Source: Rhodocyclaceae bacterium | GTDB taxonomy: Bacteria > Pseudomonadota > Gammaproteobacteria > Burkholderiales > Rhodocyclaceae | Direction: 5' to 3' | Assembly: GCA_016718525.1 (NCBI GenBank) | Contig: JADKDD010000002.1 | Location: 248,001 to 312,000, forward strand | DNA: 64,000 nt | Shown: one piece after another, positions 55,699 to 64,000 of the stretch | How positions within the stretch are numbered: the first letter of the stretch is position 1 | Layout: each line of letters begins with the position of its first letter | Translations under genes and position numbers: made by a program | Notes under the pieces: model-generated | The model's input: the letters and a program-made list of their open reading frames with translations, nothing else | Told to the model about the DNA's origin: nothing | Databases searched by the model: none

Positions 55699-56079
55699 TC
55701 AGCCGATTCGTTTGAGGGCGCAGATCTTGTTGCCCGCCGGATCACGCAAATAAGCCAGATACATTTTCCCCATGCCACCTTCACGAATTCCCGGTGGATC
55801 TTCGCATGTGGTGCCGCCGTTGGCGACCCCAGCAGCGTGCCATGCATCGCCGGCTTCTGCGCTGTCGACGGCAAAGCCTATCGTTCCACCGTTGGCACCG
55901 CATGCCGGCTGCCCGTTAATCGGGATGGTAATCCCGAAAACGCCGGTCTTCGTCATATAAAAGACTCGACCTTTCTCGTCCATTGTGCCGGCCGGGATAC
56001 CCAATGCGCCAAAAATTGCGTCGTAAAATTTTTTTGACGCTTGAATGTCGTTCGCGCCGACCATGATGTGACTAAACAT
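55699..56079 (-). CDS. VOC family protein (glyoxalase/bleomycin-resistance fold)
   Basis: A 126-residue vicinal-oxygen-chelate protein; substrate unknown. FSHIMVGANDIQASKKFYDA starts the first beta-alpha-beta-beta-beta unit and YLAYLRDPAGNKICAL ends the second. ATG 56079 is fixed by AAGGAG at proper spacing. Confidence 0.88.
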   Translation of the reverse strand: MFSHIMVGANDIQASKKFYDAIFGALGIPAGTMDEKGRVFYMTKTGVFGITIPINGQPACGANGGTIGFAVDSAEAGDAWHAAGVANGGTTCEDPPGIREGGMGKMYLAYLRDPAGNKICALKRIG

Positions 56080-56455
56080 CGATATTCTCCTTTGTGTTGG
56101 TTCTCGAATATTACGACACTCAAGGTTAATGCTGTGTTCGACCGGGCATAAACTTCGCCAGTTTTGTTGGCCGGGGAACGCTGAATAGTTCCCGAACTGT
56201 TTATCAGCCTTTAATTTCGCACCGTCGGCAGCCAATTTCTGATGATCAGTCTTGCTTTGCACATGATCGGCCTGAAACTTGACTTTGTCAGCCTGTATTG
56301 TCGGATTGGGTTCATGCGCAGGCCTTGCGTCTTGCGCGAACGAACTAGCCTGCATGCCTCGACGGCCACGGTGCCGCATCGGTGGGCATGACGTCGGTAA
56401 CCGTAACCGTGAGCGTCAACAGTGCTTTAGTCAGATACAGAACTGTCGTGTGAAA
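56080..56455. other. Intergenic region with remnant of a small coiled-coil gene
   Basis: Minus-strand 56160-56345 reads as a charged heptad-like stretch (ADKVKFQADHVQSKTDHQKL then AADGAKLKADKQ) typical of small periplasmic coiled-coil proteins, preceded by a weak leader-like segment ending SSFAQDA. It runs without a stop into the VOC gene, has no good ribosome site and seems a decayed fragment. The rest holds nothing recognisable. Confidence 0.4.
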
Positions 56456-56531
56456 TGGTGGAGGTGAGCGGGATCGAACCGCTGGCCTCGACGTTGCGAA
56501 CGTCGCGCTCTCCCAACTGAGCTACACCCCC
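56456..56531 (-). tRNA. tRNA-Ala (anticodon CGC)
   Basis: Minus-strand cloverleaf: acceptor GGGGGTG pairs with CACCTCC; D-arm GCTCAGTTGGGAGAGC; anticodon stem CGACG / CGTCG around the loop TTCGCAA, giving CGC (codon GCG, alanine); T-loop TTCGATC. The 3' CCA is encoded. Confidence 0.96.
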
Positions 56532-56591
56532 GACTTGCGATTGGAAATTATAACGTGAGCATTCCGCACGTGTCTGATCACCAAACCTCGG

Positions 56592-57566
56592 CTATTCTGC
56601 GCCACCCGAACCTGCGGCCGCGCGTTTGAGTCGATCCGCAATCGCGCTCCACTTTTCGCCTTTGGGAACTTGTTGGACGATGATGAGGGAAAGATTTTGT
56701 GCATCAAGTTTTCGCATGTGCGAATACAACTCATGGGCAAAAACTTTTGGATCGCCAGAGGCGCTCTGCCAAACGATGTTTGGCAACTCTGGAGACCGGC
56801 CATCGATTGCCAAAACTCCCATGCATTGACCGCTAGTAATGGCACGCTGAACTTGTATGGCGATTTCGTCAGCAGACAAAAGTTGCAGGGGTGAACGCGG
56901 GGCGTAATGGGCATCAAGGCTGCCGGAAACCCGGGGAGTCTCGCGGCCAATTTCATTGCCGGACACCACATCACGTTTCAGCACCGCTGCAATTTCGGCG
57001 GTCGAAATCATGCCCGGTCGCAAAATGCGCGGGGCGAATCCGCTCAGGTCGACAATCGTAGACTCGATTCCAACCTCGCAATCGCCGCCATCCAGAATCA
57101 TGCTCACCGCATCGCCGAATTCGTCACGAACATGTGCCGCCGTAGTCGGGCTGATGTGGCCGAAACGATTCGCCGAAGGCGCAGCAACTCCATCATTGAA
57201 TGCGCGCAAGAGTTCAAGTGCAACCGGATGGTTCGGAATGCGAAGGCCGATCGTTTGCTGACCGCCACTGACAATCGCAGGAACATCCTGTTGACGCTGC
57301 AAAATTATCGTCAGCGGTCCGGGCCAAAACGTTTGCGCAAGTTGATAGGCGGCATCCGGAATATTTTTTGCCCAACGCTCAAGGTGCGAAGCATCAGGCA
57401 AATGCACAATCACCGGATGATCGACCGGCCTGCCTTTGAGTCTGAAGATTTTTTCAACGGCAGCATTGTTGCGCGCATCAGCGCCCAAGCCGTAAACCGT
57501 TTCGGTTGGAAATGCGACCAATGCGCCGGCCCGCAACAGGCGGACCGCTTCGGCGATCCTAGTCAT
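56592..57566 (-). CDS. L-threonylcarbamoyladenylate synthase (Sua5/YrdC/YwlC)
   Basis: Makes threonylcarbamoyl-AMP for the t6A modification of tRNAs. YrdC core: LVAFPTETVYGLGADARN, KIFRLKGRPVDHPVIVHL, PGPLTIILQRQ, RIPNHPVALELL and SANRFGHISPTTAAHV. The C-terminal Sua5 domain (~residue 215 on) makes it the long form, 325 residues. ATG 57566 overlaps the purK stop by 8 bases; the much longer upstream frame is only the purK complement. The neighbouring tRNA gene is a coincidence of position. Confidence 0.93.
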   Translation of the reverse strand: MTRIAEAVRLLRAGALVAFPTETVYGLGADARNNAAVEKIFRLKGRPVDHPVIVHLPDASHLERWAKNIPDAAYQLAQTFWPGPLTIILQRQQDVPAIVSGGQQTIGLRIPNHPVALELLRAFNDGVAAPSANRFGHISPTTAAHVRDEFGDAVSMILDGGDCEVGIESTIVDLSGFAPRILRPGMISTAEIAAVLKRDVVSGNEIGRETPRVSGSLDAHYAPRSPLQLLSADEIAIQVQRAITSGQCMGVLAIDGRSPELPNIVWQSASGDPKVFAHELYSHMRKLDAQNLSLIIVQQVPKGEKWSAIADRLKRAAAGSGGAE

Positions 57567-58728
57567 CGGTAATGCCGATTTGACGGCGTGCTGTGAGCGC
57601 CAACTCATAGACCGCCTGCGGTTCGCGATCCAGCACGGTGAAATGTCCCATTTTGCGTCCAGGTCTGGCGTGATGTTTGCCGTATAGATGCAACTTGACG
57701 TTCGGTTTGGCCAGTAGATTTTGCCAATCCGGTTCATGACTATGATGTGCGTCACGCTGGTACCACAGGTCACCAAGCAGATTGACCATCACTGCTGCAC
57801 TATGTGCCGAAGCGTCACCGAGTGGCAAATTGCAAAGCGTACGCACCTGTTGTTCGAACTGACTGGTCACGCACGAGTCAATCGTGTAGTGCCCTGAATT
57901 GTGGGGACGGGGCGCCATTTCATTGACATACAAGCCGCCGCCGACGACAAAAAATTCCACGGCCATGGTTCCGACATAGTTCAACTTCTGCGCGATACCT
58001 TCGGCGATCTGCATGGCATCCATTTGCAGTTGGTAGGGCACCCGCGCTGGTGCGCTGGAGATATCAAGGATGCCATGTCTATGCTGATTTTCTGCCACCG
58101 GAAAACAGCGCACCTGACCGCCATCGTCTCTGGCCAACACAACCGACAGTTCACAATCCAGCGCCATCATTTGTTCAAGAACACAAGGCTCGCCTTTGAA
58201 TCCGGCAAACGCCAAGCGTGCTTCGTCGCGATTTTTTACCCGGGCTTGCCCTTTGCCATCGTAACCAAAGCGGGCGATTTTCAATATTCCAGGGAACAAG
58301 CTTGCGCTTGCCGTATCCAAATCGAATGCTGTGCGAATATCTGCGCACGGTGCATGCGGAAACCCGTTACTCTGCAAAAAATGCTTTTCGGCACTTCGAT
58401 TCTGGCAAGTTGCCACAGCATCCGCACCCGGTCGCACGGGAATAAACTTTGCCAGATAGGCGAGCGAAGCTGCCGGGACATTTTCAAATTCAGTAGTCAC
58501 TGCCGCGCAGATCTGCGCCAACCGGTCGAGTGCCGCGACGTCTTCATAAGCGGCAACAATATGTTCGTCAGCAATTTTTCCGGCAGGGCTGTGTGGATCC
58601 GGGTCGAGCACGACGACCCGATAGCCAAGCTCATGCGCCGCGCCGACAAAAAAGCGTCCAAGCTGACCGCCGCCAAGTAAACCCAATGTGGCAGGCGGCA
58701 GGATCGATGCGTTGAACTGAGAAGTCAT
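57559..58728 (-). CDS. purK: 5-(carboxyamino)imidazole ribonucleotide synthase
   Basis: ATP-grasp enzyme of purine synthesis converting AIR and bicarbonate to N5-CAIR. TLGLLGGGQLGRFFVGAAH, TEFENVPA, ILKIARFGYDGKGQARV, FFVVGGGLYVNEMAPRPHNS and FEQQVRTLCNLPLG. About 390 residues. ATG 58728 is chosen over an in-frame TTG two codons upstream. The partner purE is not seen here. Confidence 0.95.
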   Translation of the reverse strand: MTSQFNASILPPATLGLLGGGQLGRFFVGAAHELGYRVVVLDPDPHSPAGKIADEHIVAAYEDVAALDRLAQICAAVTTEFENVPAASLAYLAKFIPVRPGADAVATCQNRSAEKHFLQSNGFPHAPCADIRTAFDLDTASASLFPGILKIARFGYDGKGQARVKNRDEARLAFAGFKGEPCVLEQMMALDCELSVVLARDDGGQVRCFPVAENQHRHGILDISSAPARVPYQLQMDAMQIAEGIAQKLNYVGTMAVEFFVVGGGLYVNEMAPRPHNSGHYTIDSCVTSQFEQQVRTLCNLPLGDASAHSAAVMVNLLGDLWYQRDAHHSHEPDWQNLLAKPNVKLHLYGKHHARPGRKMGHFTVLDREPQAVYELALTARRQIGITDD

Positions 58729-58751
58729 GGTCAACTCTGCGCTGCTGGCGG

Positions 58752-60011
58752 CTAGCGGCGAATGGCTCTAAAACCAATATCACGCCGGCACTGCATGCCG
58801 TCAAAGCCAATCCCATCAAGCACTTCATAGGCACGCTTTTGTGCTGCCTTTGCGCTATCGCCCAAAGCCGTAACGCACAATACGCGCCCGCCCGCTGTGA
58901 CTACCTCGTCACCTCTCGTTTGTGTACCGGCATGAAACACATGAGCGTCATCTTGCGCCGCCGGCAAGCCGTGAATCGCATCGCCTTTGCGCGGCGCTTC
59001 GGGGTAGCCGGCTGCAGCCATCACCACACCGAGTGCCACACGACGGTCCCACTCGGTTTCGCAGTCGTTCAATCGACCATCGATTCCGGCATCAATCAAA
59101 CCTAGAAAGTCACTTTTCAATCGCATCATGATCGGCTGTGTTTCCGGATCTCCCATGCGGCAATTGAATTCAAGAACGCGCACGCTACCATCCGCTTTGA
59201 TCATCAGTCCCGCATATAAAAACCCGGTGAAAAGGATTCCATCGGCCGCCATGCCATTGATGGTCGGCATGATGACTTCACGCATCACCCGACCGTGCAT
59301 TTCCGGTGTTACCACGGGTGCCGGTGAGTAAGCGCCCATGCCGCCGGTGTTCGGGCCAAGATCACCGTCACTGAGACGCTTGTGATCCTGGCTGGTTGCC
59401 AAAGCCAAAGCATTGCGACCATCGGCCATCACCATGAAGCTCGCTTCTTCACCGTCGAGGAATTCTTCAATGACAATACGGGCGCCTGTATCGCCGGCGC
59501 CAAGCATCATGTCTACAGCGGAATGCGCTTCCTGAGACGTCATCGCCACAACGACACCTTTGCCGGCTGCCAAACCATCCGCCTTGATCACAATCGGCGC
59601 CGGATGACTTTCAAGGTACGCGTGGGCCTTCAAAAGGTCGGTGAAAGTCTCAAAATCTGCGGTTGGAATACCGTGGCGGGTCATGAATCGCTTGGCGAAA
59701 TCTTTCGAACTTTCAAGTTGCGCTGCCGCCTGCGTCGGCCCGAAAATTCTCAAGCCACGACTACGGAACAGATCGACGATACCATTCGCCAACGGTCCTT
59801 CCGGACCGACCACAGTTGCATGAATCTGTTCGATTTCAGCGAAGTCAGCAAGCGCGGCAAGATCAACTATCGGAAGGTTCTTTAGTCCTGGCTCAAGCGC
59901 AGTACCGGCATTCCCCGGGGCAACAAACACTTCAGTCACACCGGCGCTTTTCGCCAGCCGCCAGGCCAGAGCATGCTCTCGACCACCGCCACCAATGACC
60001 AGGATTTTCAT
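58752..60011 (-). CDS. purD: Phosphoribosylamine-glycine ligase
   Basis: Second step of purine synthesis (GAR synthetase). ILVIGGGGREHALAWRLA, GPEGPLANGIVDLF, VIKADGLAAGKGVVVA, FLDGEEASFMVMADG, GPNTGGMGAYSPAPV and EFNCRMGDPETQPIMMRL. 419 residues. It follows purH by 16 bases on the same strand and precedes purK by 23, so purH-purD-purK-tsaC is likely one transcript. Confidence 0.96.
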   Translation of the reverse strand: MKILVIGGGGREHALAWRLAKSAGVTEVFVAPGNAGTALEPGLKNLPIVDLAALADFAEIEQIHATVVGPEGPLANGIVDLFRSRGLRIFGPTQAAAQLESSKDFAKRFMTRHGIPTADFETFTDLLKAHAYLESHPAPIVIKADGLAAGKGVVVAMTSQEAHSAVDMMLGAGDTGARIVIEEFLDGEEASFMVMADGRNALALATSQDHKRLSDGDLGPNTGGMGAYSPAPVVTPEMHGRVMREVIMPTINGMAADGILFTGFLYAGLMIKADGSVRVLEFNCRMGDPETQPIMMRLKSDFLGLIDAGIDGRLNDCETEWDRRVALGVVMAAAGYPEAPRKGDAIHGLPAAQDDAHVFHAGTQTRGDEVVTAGGRVLCVTALGDSAKAAQKRAYEVLDGIGFDGMQCRRDIGFRAIRR

Positions 60012-60027
60012 TTCAAACGATCCGGAA

Positions 60028-61647
60028 TCAATGGCGAAAGTGCCGGAATCCGGTCAGTACCATCGCCAAATCCTGTTCGTCGGCGGCGGCAATCACTTCA
60101 GCATCGCGGACAGATCCGCCGGGCTGGATGACCGCTGTAGCACCCGCTTTGGCGAGCACGTCAAGCCCATCGCGGAACGGAAAGAAGGCATCGGATGCAA
60201 CGACCGTTCCGGCCACAGTTAATCCGGCGTTTTCTGCCTTGATCGCGGCAATGCGCGCTGAATCGACCCGGCTCATTTGCCCGGCGCCGACACCGATCGT
60301 CATCCCGTCCTTGCAGTACACAATGGCATTTGATTTGACGTACTTTGCAACTTTCCATGCAAACAACAAATCGCTCATCTCATCGGCGCTTGGCGCACGC
60401 CGCGTCACGACCTTGAGATCACTTACGTTCAAGACAGCAGCATCCGCAGTCTGCACCAACAAGCCGCCACCCACGCGTTTGTAATCCATCTGCGCGCTGG
60501 TTTGTCCGCCAGGCAAGGGGACAATAAGCACCCGCAAGTTCTGTTTCGCAGCAAACACCGCCCGGGCTTCATCGGTCACTGCCGGTGCAAGAATGACTTC
60601 AGCGAACTGTCCCGCTACTGCTTCGGCTGTCGCTTTATCGATCGCCACATTGAAAGCGATGATGCCGCCAAATGCCGAGGTTGGATCGGTTTTAAAAGCC
60701 TTGCGGTAGGCCGCTTCGGCACTCGCTGCCACAGCCACGCCACATGGATTGGCGTGTTTGACAATGACGCAGGCAACCGGTGTATCCACAGACGGCGTCC
60801 TGCCAGCACCAACTGGTGCAAACGCCTTTACGCATTCCCACGCAGCGTCTGCATCGGCGATATTGTTGTAAGAGAGCTCTTTGCCTTGTAGCTGTTCATA
60901 GTTGGCAATACCGCCAGACGTCGCCCCCGGTTCGCGATAAAACGCCGCAGCCTGATGCGGGTTCTCGCCGTAACGCATCGTATCGGCCTTGTCGAAGGCC
61001 AACTGCAAATGGTTGGGGAACTGCCCGGGCTTGTTATCGGAATCGAGCGAGGTGAGCCAATTCGCGATTGCCGAATCGTAGCGTGCGGTATGTGTAAACG
61101 CCTGTTTGGCCAACATGAACCGGGTGGCATACGACAGGGCACCGGAGGCTTTCAATTCATCAAGCACCAGCGAGTAGTCGGCTGGATCGGTAACGACACC
61201 GACACCGCCATCGGCGTTACCGTGATTTTTTGCCGCCGCCCGAACCATCGCCGGACCGCCAATGTCGATGTTCTCAATCGCGTCATCCAATGTGCAATCC
61301 GATTTGGCGACGGTTTGTTGGAAAGGGTAGAGATTCACAACTACCAGATCAATGCGCGGGATGTCGTGCGCCGCCATGGTGGCGAGGTGGTCAGGCAGAT
61401 CACGCCGACCGAGAATGCCACCATGCACTTTGGGATGCAAGGTTTTCACACGGCCATCGAGCATTTCCGGAAATCCGGTGTATTCGGAGACGTCCGTTAC
61501 AGACAATCCGGCATCGCGCAAAAGCTTTGCAGTGCCGCCGGTCGATAGCAGGGCAATGCCAAGTTGCTCAAGTTCGCGCGCAAAATCAACCACGCCCCGT
61601 TTATCGGAAACGCTAATCAGCGCCCGGGTAACAGCAACATCATTCAT
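60028..61647 (-). CDS. purH: Bifunctional AICAR transformylase/IMP cyclohydrolase, with repeat-derived insertion
   Basis: Last two steps of IMP synthesis. N-terminal cyclohydrolase domain (RALISVSDKRGVVDFARELE, STGGTAKLLRDAGL, VVVNLYPF) and C-terminal transformylase (SYNNIADADAAWECVKAF, VIVKHANPCGVAVA, TSAFGGIIAFNV, YCKDGMTIGVGAGQMSRVDS). Between AWECVKAF and VACVIVKHANPCG, where homologues have only a few residues, about 13 extra residues appear, nine of them (PVGAGRTPS, residues ~277-286) encoded by a repeat copy at 60791-60817. All catalytic motifs remain and the frame is open, so the enzyme should work. Confidence 0.96.
   Translation of the reverse strand: MNDVAVTRALISVSDKRGVVDFARELEQLGIALLSTGGTAKLLRDAGLSVTDVSEYTGFPEMLDGRVKTLHPKVHGGILGRRDLPDHLATMAAHDIPRIDLVVVNLYPFQQTVAKSDCTLDDAIENIDIGGPAMVRAAAKNHGNADGGVGVVTDPADYSLVLDELKASGALSYATRFMLAKQAFTHTARYDSAIANWLTSLDSDNKPGQFPNHLQLAFDKADTMRYGENPHQAAAFYREPGATSGGIANYEQLQGKELSYNNIADADAAWECVKAFAPVGAGRTPSVDTPVACVIVKHANPCGVAVAASAEAAYRKAFKTDPTSAFGGIIAFNVAIDKATAEAVAGQFAEVILAPAVTDEARAVFAAKQNLRVLIVPLPGGQTSAQMDYKRVGGGLLVQTADAAVLNVSDLKVVTRRAPSADEMSDLLFAWKVAKYVKSNAIVYCKDGMTIGVGAGQMSRVDSARIAAIKAENAGLTVAGTVVASDAFFPFRDGLDVLAKAGATAVIQPGGSVRDAEVIAAADEQDLAMVLTGFRHFRH
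60791..60817 (-). repeat. Dispersed repeat in purH
   Basis: Minus strand ACCAGTTGGTGCTGG, then CAGG, then ACGCCGTC. Read as PVGAGRTPS, the same frame as in yraN. Confidence 0.8.
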
Positions 61648-61688
61648 AGCAACCTCGGAAAAGACGAATTGGAGGGAGATCCGTTAGC

Positions 61689-61925
61689 TCAAGACAAACC
61701 GTAGTCAGCCAACTTGCGCCGCAAGGTACCGCGACTAATGCCGAGAATTTCCGCAGCGACGGTCTGGTTTCCGTCAGCCTGCTTCATCACGACTTCCAGC
61801 ATTGGCTGTTCGACACTGCGGATGAGCATGTCGTAAACAGCGTGCGGCGCTTGACCATCCAGGTCACGGAAGTACCGATTCAAGGCACGGCGAACGCAAT
61901 CATGTAACTCCGAGCCTGAACTCAT
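61689..61925 (-). CDS. fis: Fis family DNA-binding protein
   Basis: Small 78-residue nucleoid-associated regulator. C-terminal helix-turn-helix: VVMKQADGNQTVAAEILGIS then RGTLRRKLADYGL. The N-terminus is shorter than enterobacterial Fis, as usual in betaproteobacteria. Its start overlaps the dusB stop by 4 bases (ATGA), the conserved dusB-fis arrangement, so the two are translated together. Confidence 0.93.
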   Translation of the reverse strand: MSSGSELHDCVRRALNRYFRDLDGQAPHAVYDMLIRSVEQPMLEVVMKQADGNQTVAAEILGISRGTLRRKLADYGLS

Positions 61926-62935
61926 GCAGCCTCCGACAACACAACCGCGTCATTGGCGGCATCGAGATCTGACTGAGCAAAGAAAAACTCATCGGTAGCC
62001 CGGATTTGATCAGCGACGGTCGGCAACTGGTTCATCGCGTGGCGGAAAGTTGCAGCGCCGACGATGCCCTTGGTGTACCAACTGATATGCTTGCGCGCAA
62101 TTTTGACGCCGGTCTCTTCCCCGTAAAACCGGTACAACTCGGTCAAATGCAAGCGCAGGATGCGGTGAATTTCGAGCGCTGTCGGCGGCGGCAGGTGTTG
62201 CCCGGTTGCCAAAAAATGCGATATCTCTCGGAACAGCCATGGCCGGCCTTGTGCCGCACGACCAATCATGACGCCGTCAGCACCCGTGTAATCCAGTACA
62301 AATTTGGCTTTTTCCGGCGTCGTAATGTCACCATTGGCAATGACGGGAATGCGCACGCGCGATTTGACCTCGGCAATAGTGTCGTATTCGGCATCGCCAG
62401 TGTATTGATCGGCACGGGTACGGCCGTGGATCGCGATAGCGCGGATACCGGCTTCTTCAGCAATGCGGGCAATTGCTGGCGCGTTCTTGTTTTCGCGGTT
62501 CCAGCCGGTGCGGAACTTCAAGGTAACCGGAAAATCGGGCACAGCATTCACAACGGCTTCGAGGATTCTGCCGACCAAAGCTTCATCCTGCATCAACGCC
62601 GACCCGGCCATGACGTTACATACCTTTTTGGCCGGACAACCCATATTGATGTCAATGATTTGCGCGCCGTGATCAATGTTGTACTTCGCGGCTTCAGCCA
62701 TCATGGCTGGGTCTGCACCTGCAATCTGAACCGAAATCGGGTCAACTTCACCTTCATGGTTGGCACGCCGGAGCGTCTTTGCACTGCCATACAACAGGGA
62801 GTTTGAAGTGACCATTTCAGACACCGCCAACCCGGCGCCAAGCTGTTTGCACAACTGCCTGAACGGTCGGTCAGTAACGCCTGCCATCGGCGCGACAAAC
62901 AAATTATTTCGTAGCGAATGGCCGAGAAAGTTCAT
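61922..62935 (-). CDS. dusB: tRNA-dihydrouridine synthase B
   Basis: FMN enzyme reducing uridine to dihydrouridine in tRNA D-loops. LFVAPMAGVTDRPFRQLCK, NMGCPAKKVCN with the catalytic Cys, VTLKFRTGWNRENKN, AIHGRTRADQYTGDAEYDTI, VIANGDITTPEKA and GADGVMIGRAAQGRPWLF. 337 residues. Precedes fis, with overlapping ends. Confidence 0.96.
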   Translation of the reverse strand: MNFLGHSLRNNLFVAPMAGVTDRPFRQLCKQLGAGLAVSEMVTSNSLLYGSAKTLRRANHEGEVDPISVQIAGADPAMMAEAAKYNIDHGAQIIDINMGCPAKKVCNVMAGSALMQDEALVGRILEAVVNAVPDFPVTLKFRTGWNRENKNAPAIARIAEEAGIRAIAIHGRTRADQYTGDAEYDTIAEVKSRVRIPVIANGDITTPEKAKFVLDYTGADGVMIGRAAQGRPWLFREISHFLATGQHLPPPTALEIHRILRLHLTELYRFYGEETGVKIARKHISWYTKGIVGAATFRHAMNQLPTVADQIRATDEFFFAQSDLDAANDAVVLSEAA

Positions 62936-63026
62936 GCGGAGTTAAACAGTAATAGGGGTTCAATCGAGCGAGGTGCGACGCGAGGGAGGGCGAATTCTAG
63001 CGCAATCCAAACCGGCATACCAAAGC

Positions 63027-64000
63027 TCACCAGCGACGTGCTCCAAACATCATGCGCCTGGCCAGAAAATTGCGCAGCGGTGGCAACATATCGAGCGCCA
63101 TCAACCCGACTCCGCGTGCCTGCGCCAATGGCTCCAACTCGCTACCAAATACCTCAATTAGTCCGTTGGTAAAGCCAATTACGCTATGCCGATCACCGCT
63201 GCGCGCCTGCGCATAAGCCTGCAGTACTTCCGGCGCGCCGGGATCACGCCGCCCACCGTTGGTAGACAATTGCCGCGAAAGCTCGCAGACGTCGCGCAAG
63301 GCTAAATTGAAACCCTGACCGGCTACAGGATGCAGCGTCTGAGCCGCATTTCCAAGCCACACCTGTCGAGCGGCAATGACCTCGTCACGCCATCGAAGCG
63401 TCAGCGGGTAACTGCTCCGGGATCCGACTGCGACAAAGTGGTGTCGTTGGCCAAAACGTGATTGCAACAAGGCAATGAACTCCCTGTCATCAAGCGCCAT
63501 GAAAGCTGCCGAATCTGACGCAGCGCAAGTGAATACCACTGAATACTCGTCGCCGAGTGGCAGCAGTGCCAACGGTCCATCGGCAGTAAAGCGCTCCCAA
63601 GCCACGTTACCATGGGCGGCACGGGTTTTCAGCGAACACAGGACAGCGGTCTGTTGGTAATCGTGGAACTGCGCTGCACCATCGGTCACACTCCCTTCCG
63701 CCCAAACGGTCAACATACTGTTTGGCACCAGTTCAGCCACATCCCCGGCCGATGCAACCCTGCTGTTGTCACGATACGGAATACCAAGCCGCCGCAATGC
63801 CTGATCGAGTGTCCCAATCAGATCTCTTGCAGGCAGCACATAGCCAAGTGCCGGTACCGCAAGGTCACTGGCTTGCATCCGCGCTCGCCCGAATTCACCG
63901 CGACGCGAAACGTGAATCGTATTGATCGGCGTAGCTGGCAGGTGTGCCCATACCCCAAGCCGTTGCAGGATCTGTTGCGAACCATATGACAACGCCAGAA
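63027..64000 (-). CDS. ubiH: FAD-dependent ubiquinone-biosynthesis hydroxylase UbiH (5' end outside window)
   Basis: Flavoprotein monooxygenase of ubiquinone ring hydroxylation. Visible: YGSQQILQRLGVWAHL just after the missing N-terminal NAD/FAD motif, and WLGNAAQTLHPVAGQGFNLAL, the diagnostic FAD-binding block, followed by LRDVCELSRQL. The frame continues to the window edge, so the gene is partial. The family includes UbiH, UbiI and UbiF; place beside dusB suggests UbiH. Confidence 0.88.
   Translation of the reverse strand, partial: LALSYGSQQILQRLGVWAHLPATPINTIHVSRRGEFGRARMQASDLAVPALGYVLPARDLIGTLDQALRRLGIPYRDNSRVASAGDVAELVPNSMLTVWAEGSVTDGAAQFHDYQQTAVLCSLKTRAAHGNVAWERFTADGPLALLPLGDEYSVVFTCAASDSAAFMALDDREFIALLQSRFGQRHHFVAVGSRSSYPLTLRWRDEVIAARQVWLGNAAQTLHPVAGQGFNLALRDVCELSRQLSTNGGRRDPGAPEVLQAYAQARSGDRHSVIGFTNGLIEVFGSELEPLAQARGVGLMALDMLPPLRNFLARRMMFGARRW

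Overview
The window is ordinary chromosome of a betaproteobacterium (Burkholderiales/Nitrosomonadales grade; genus not resolved). The gene orders ubiH-dusB-fis-purH, rsmI / yraN-(HIRAN)-diaA-BON lipoprotein, glcD-glcE-glcF and purD-purK-tsaC, the intron and IS types, and the moderate G+C all fit that group. Most of the 64 kb is housekeeping DNA read in short operons.

Region by region. 0-10 kb: a membrane GGDEF/EAL protein; a five-gene minus-strand operon (TRAP transporter dctP-dctQ-dctM, hydroxypyruvate reductase, CbiX-like chelatase); terC plus a universal stress protein; and the RNase P RNA gene. 10-24 kb: two exported proteins, a DUF3025 protein, pyrC, rsmI divergent from yraN-HIRAN-diaA-BON lipoprotein, a lytic transglycosylase, a heptose adenylyltransferase, an OYE flavin oxidoreductase, a TAXI binding protein, a thioredoxin-like protein, a nitroreductase and ssb. 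24-37 kb: the MFS gene next to ssb and uvrA are separated by about 7 kb of accessory DNA. This holds two recognisable attC recombination sites plus an imperfect third, cassette-type small genes (YoeB/YefM toxin-antitoxin, DUF4345, GFA, GNAT, a decayed UDG-like gene), a short group II intron, and further on an IS5-family element between uvrA and nhaR. No integron integrase is visible, so it looks like a cassette cluster without its integrase (CALIN). 37-50 kb: raiA/hpf, a BI-1 protein, pntAB, then glcD-glcE-glcF, glycerate kinase and hydroxypyruvate isomerase, which with the distant ghrB form a glycolate/glycerate module. 50-64 kb: a minus-strand set with a UbiA-type prenyltransferase, a GT39 glycosyltransferase, DAHP synthase, galE and cysC; a VOC protein; tRNA-Ala(CGC); then tsaC, purK, purD, purH, fis, dusB and the start of ubiH.

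The most unusual signal cuts across these regions. A short dispersed repeat of about 27 bp, with left half CCAGTTGGTGCTGG and right half ACGCCGTC, occurs at least ten times in 64 kb in both orientations. Six copies lie inside protein-coding genes and keep the frame open, apparently adding about nine residues to PurH, YraN, an MFS transporter, a GT39 enzyme, a DUF3025 protein and a CbiX-like protein. Two copies are longer because a hairpin of about 35 bp sits between the halves. Two copies flank uvrA in opposite orientation. This resembles the in-frame palindromic elements of Rickettsia but has a different sequence; I do not recognise it as a described family.
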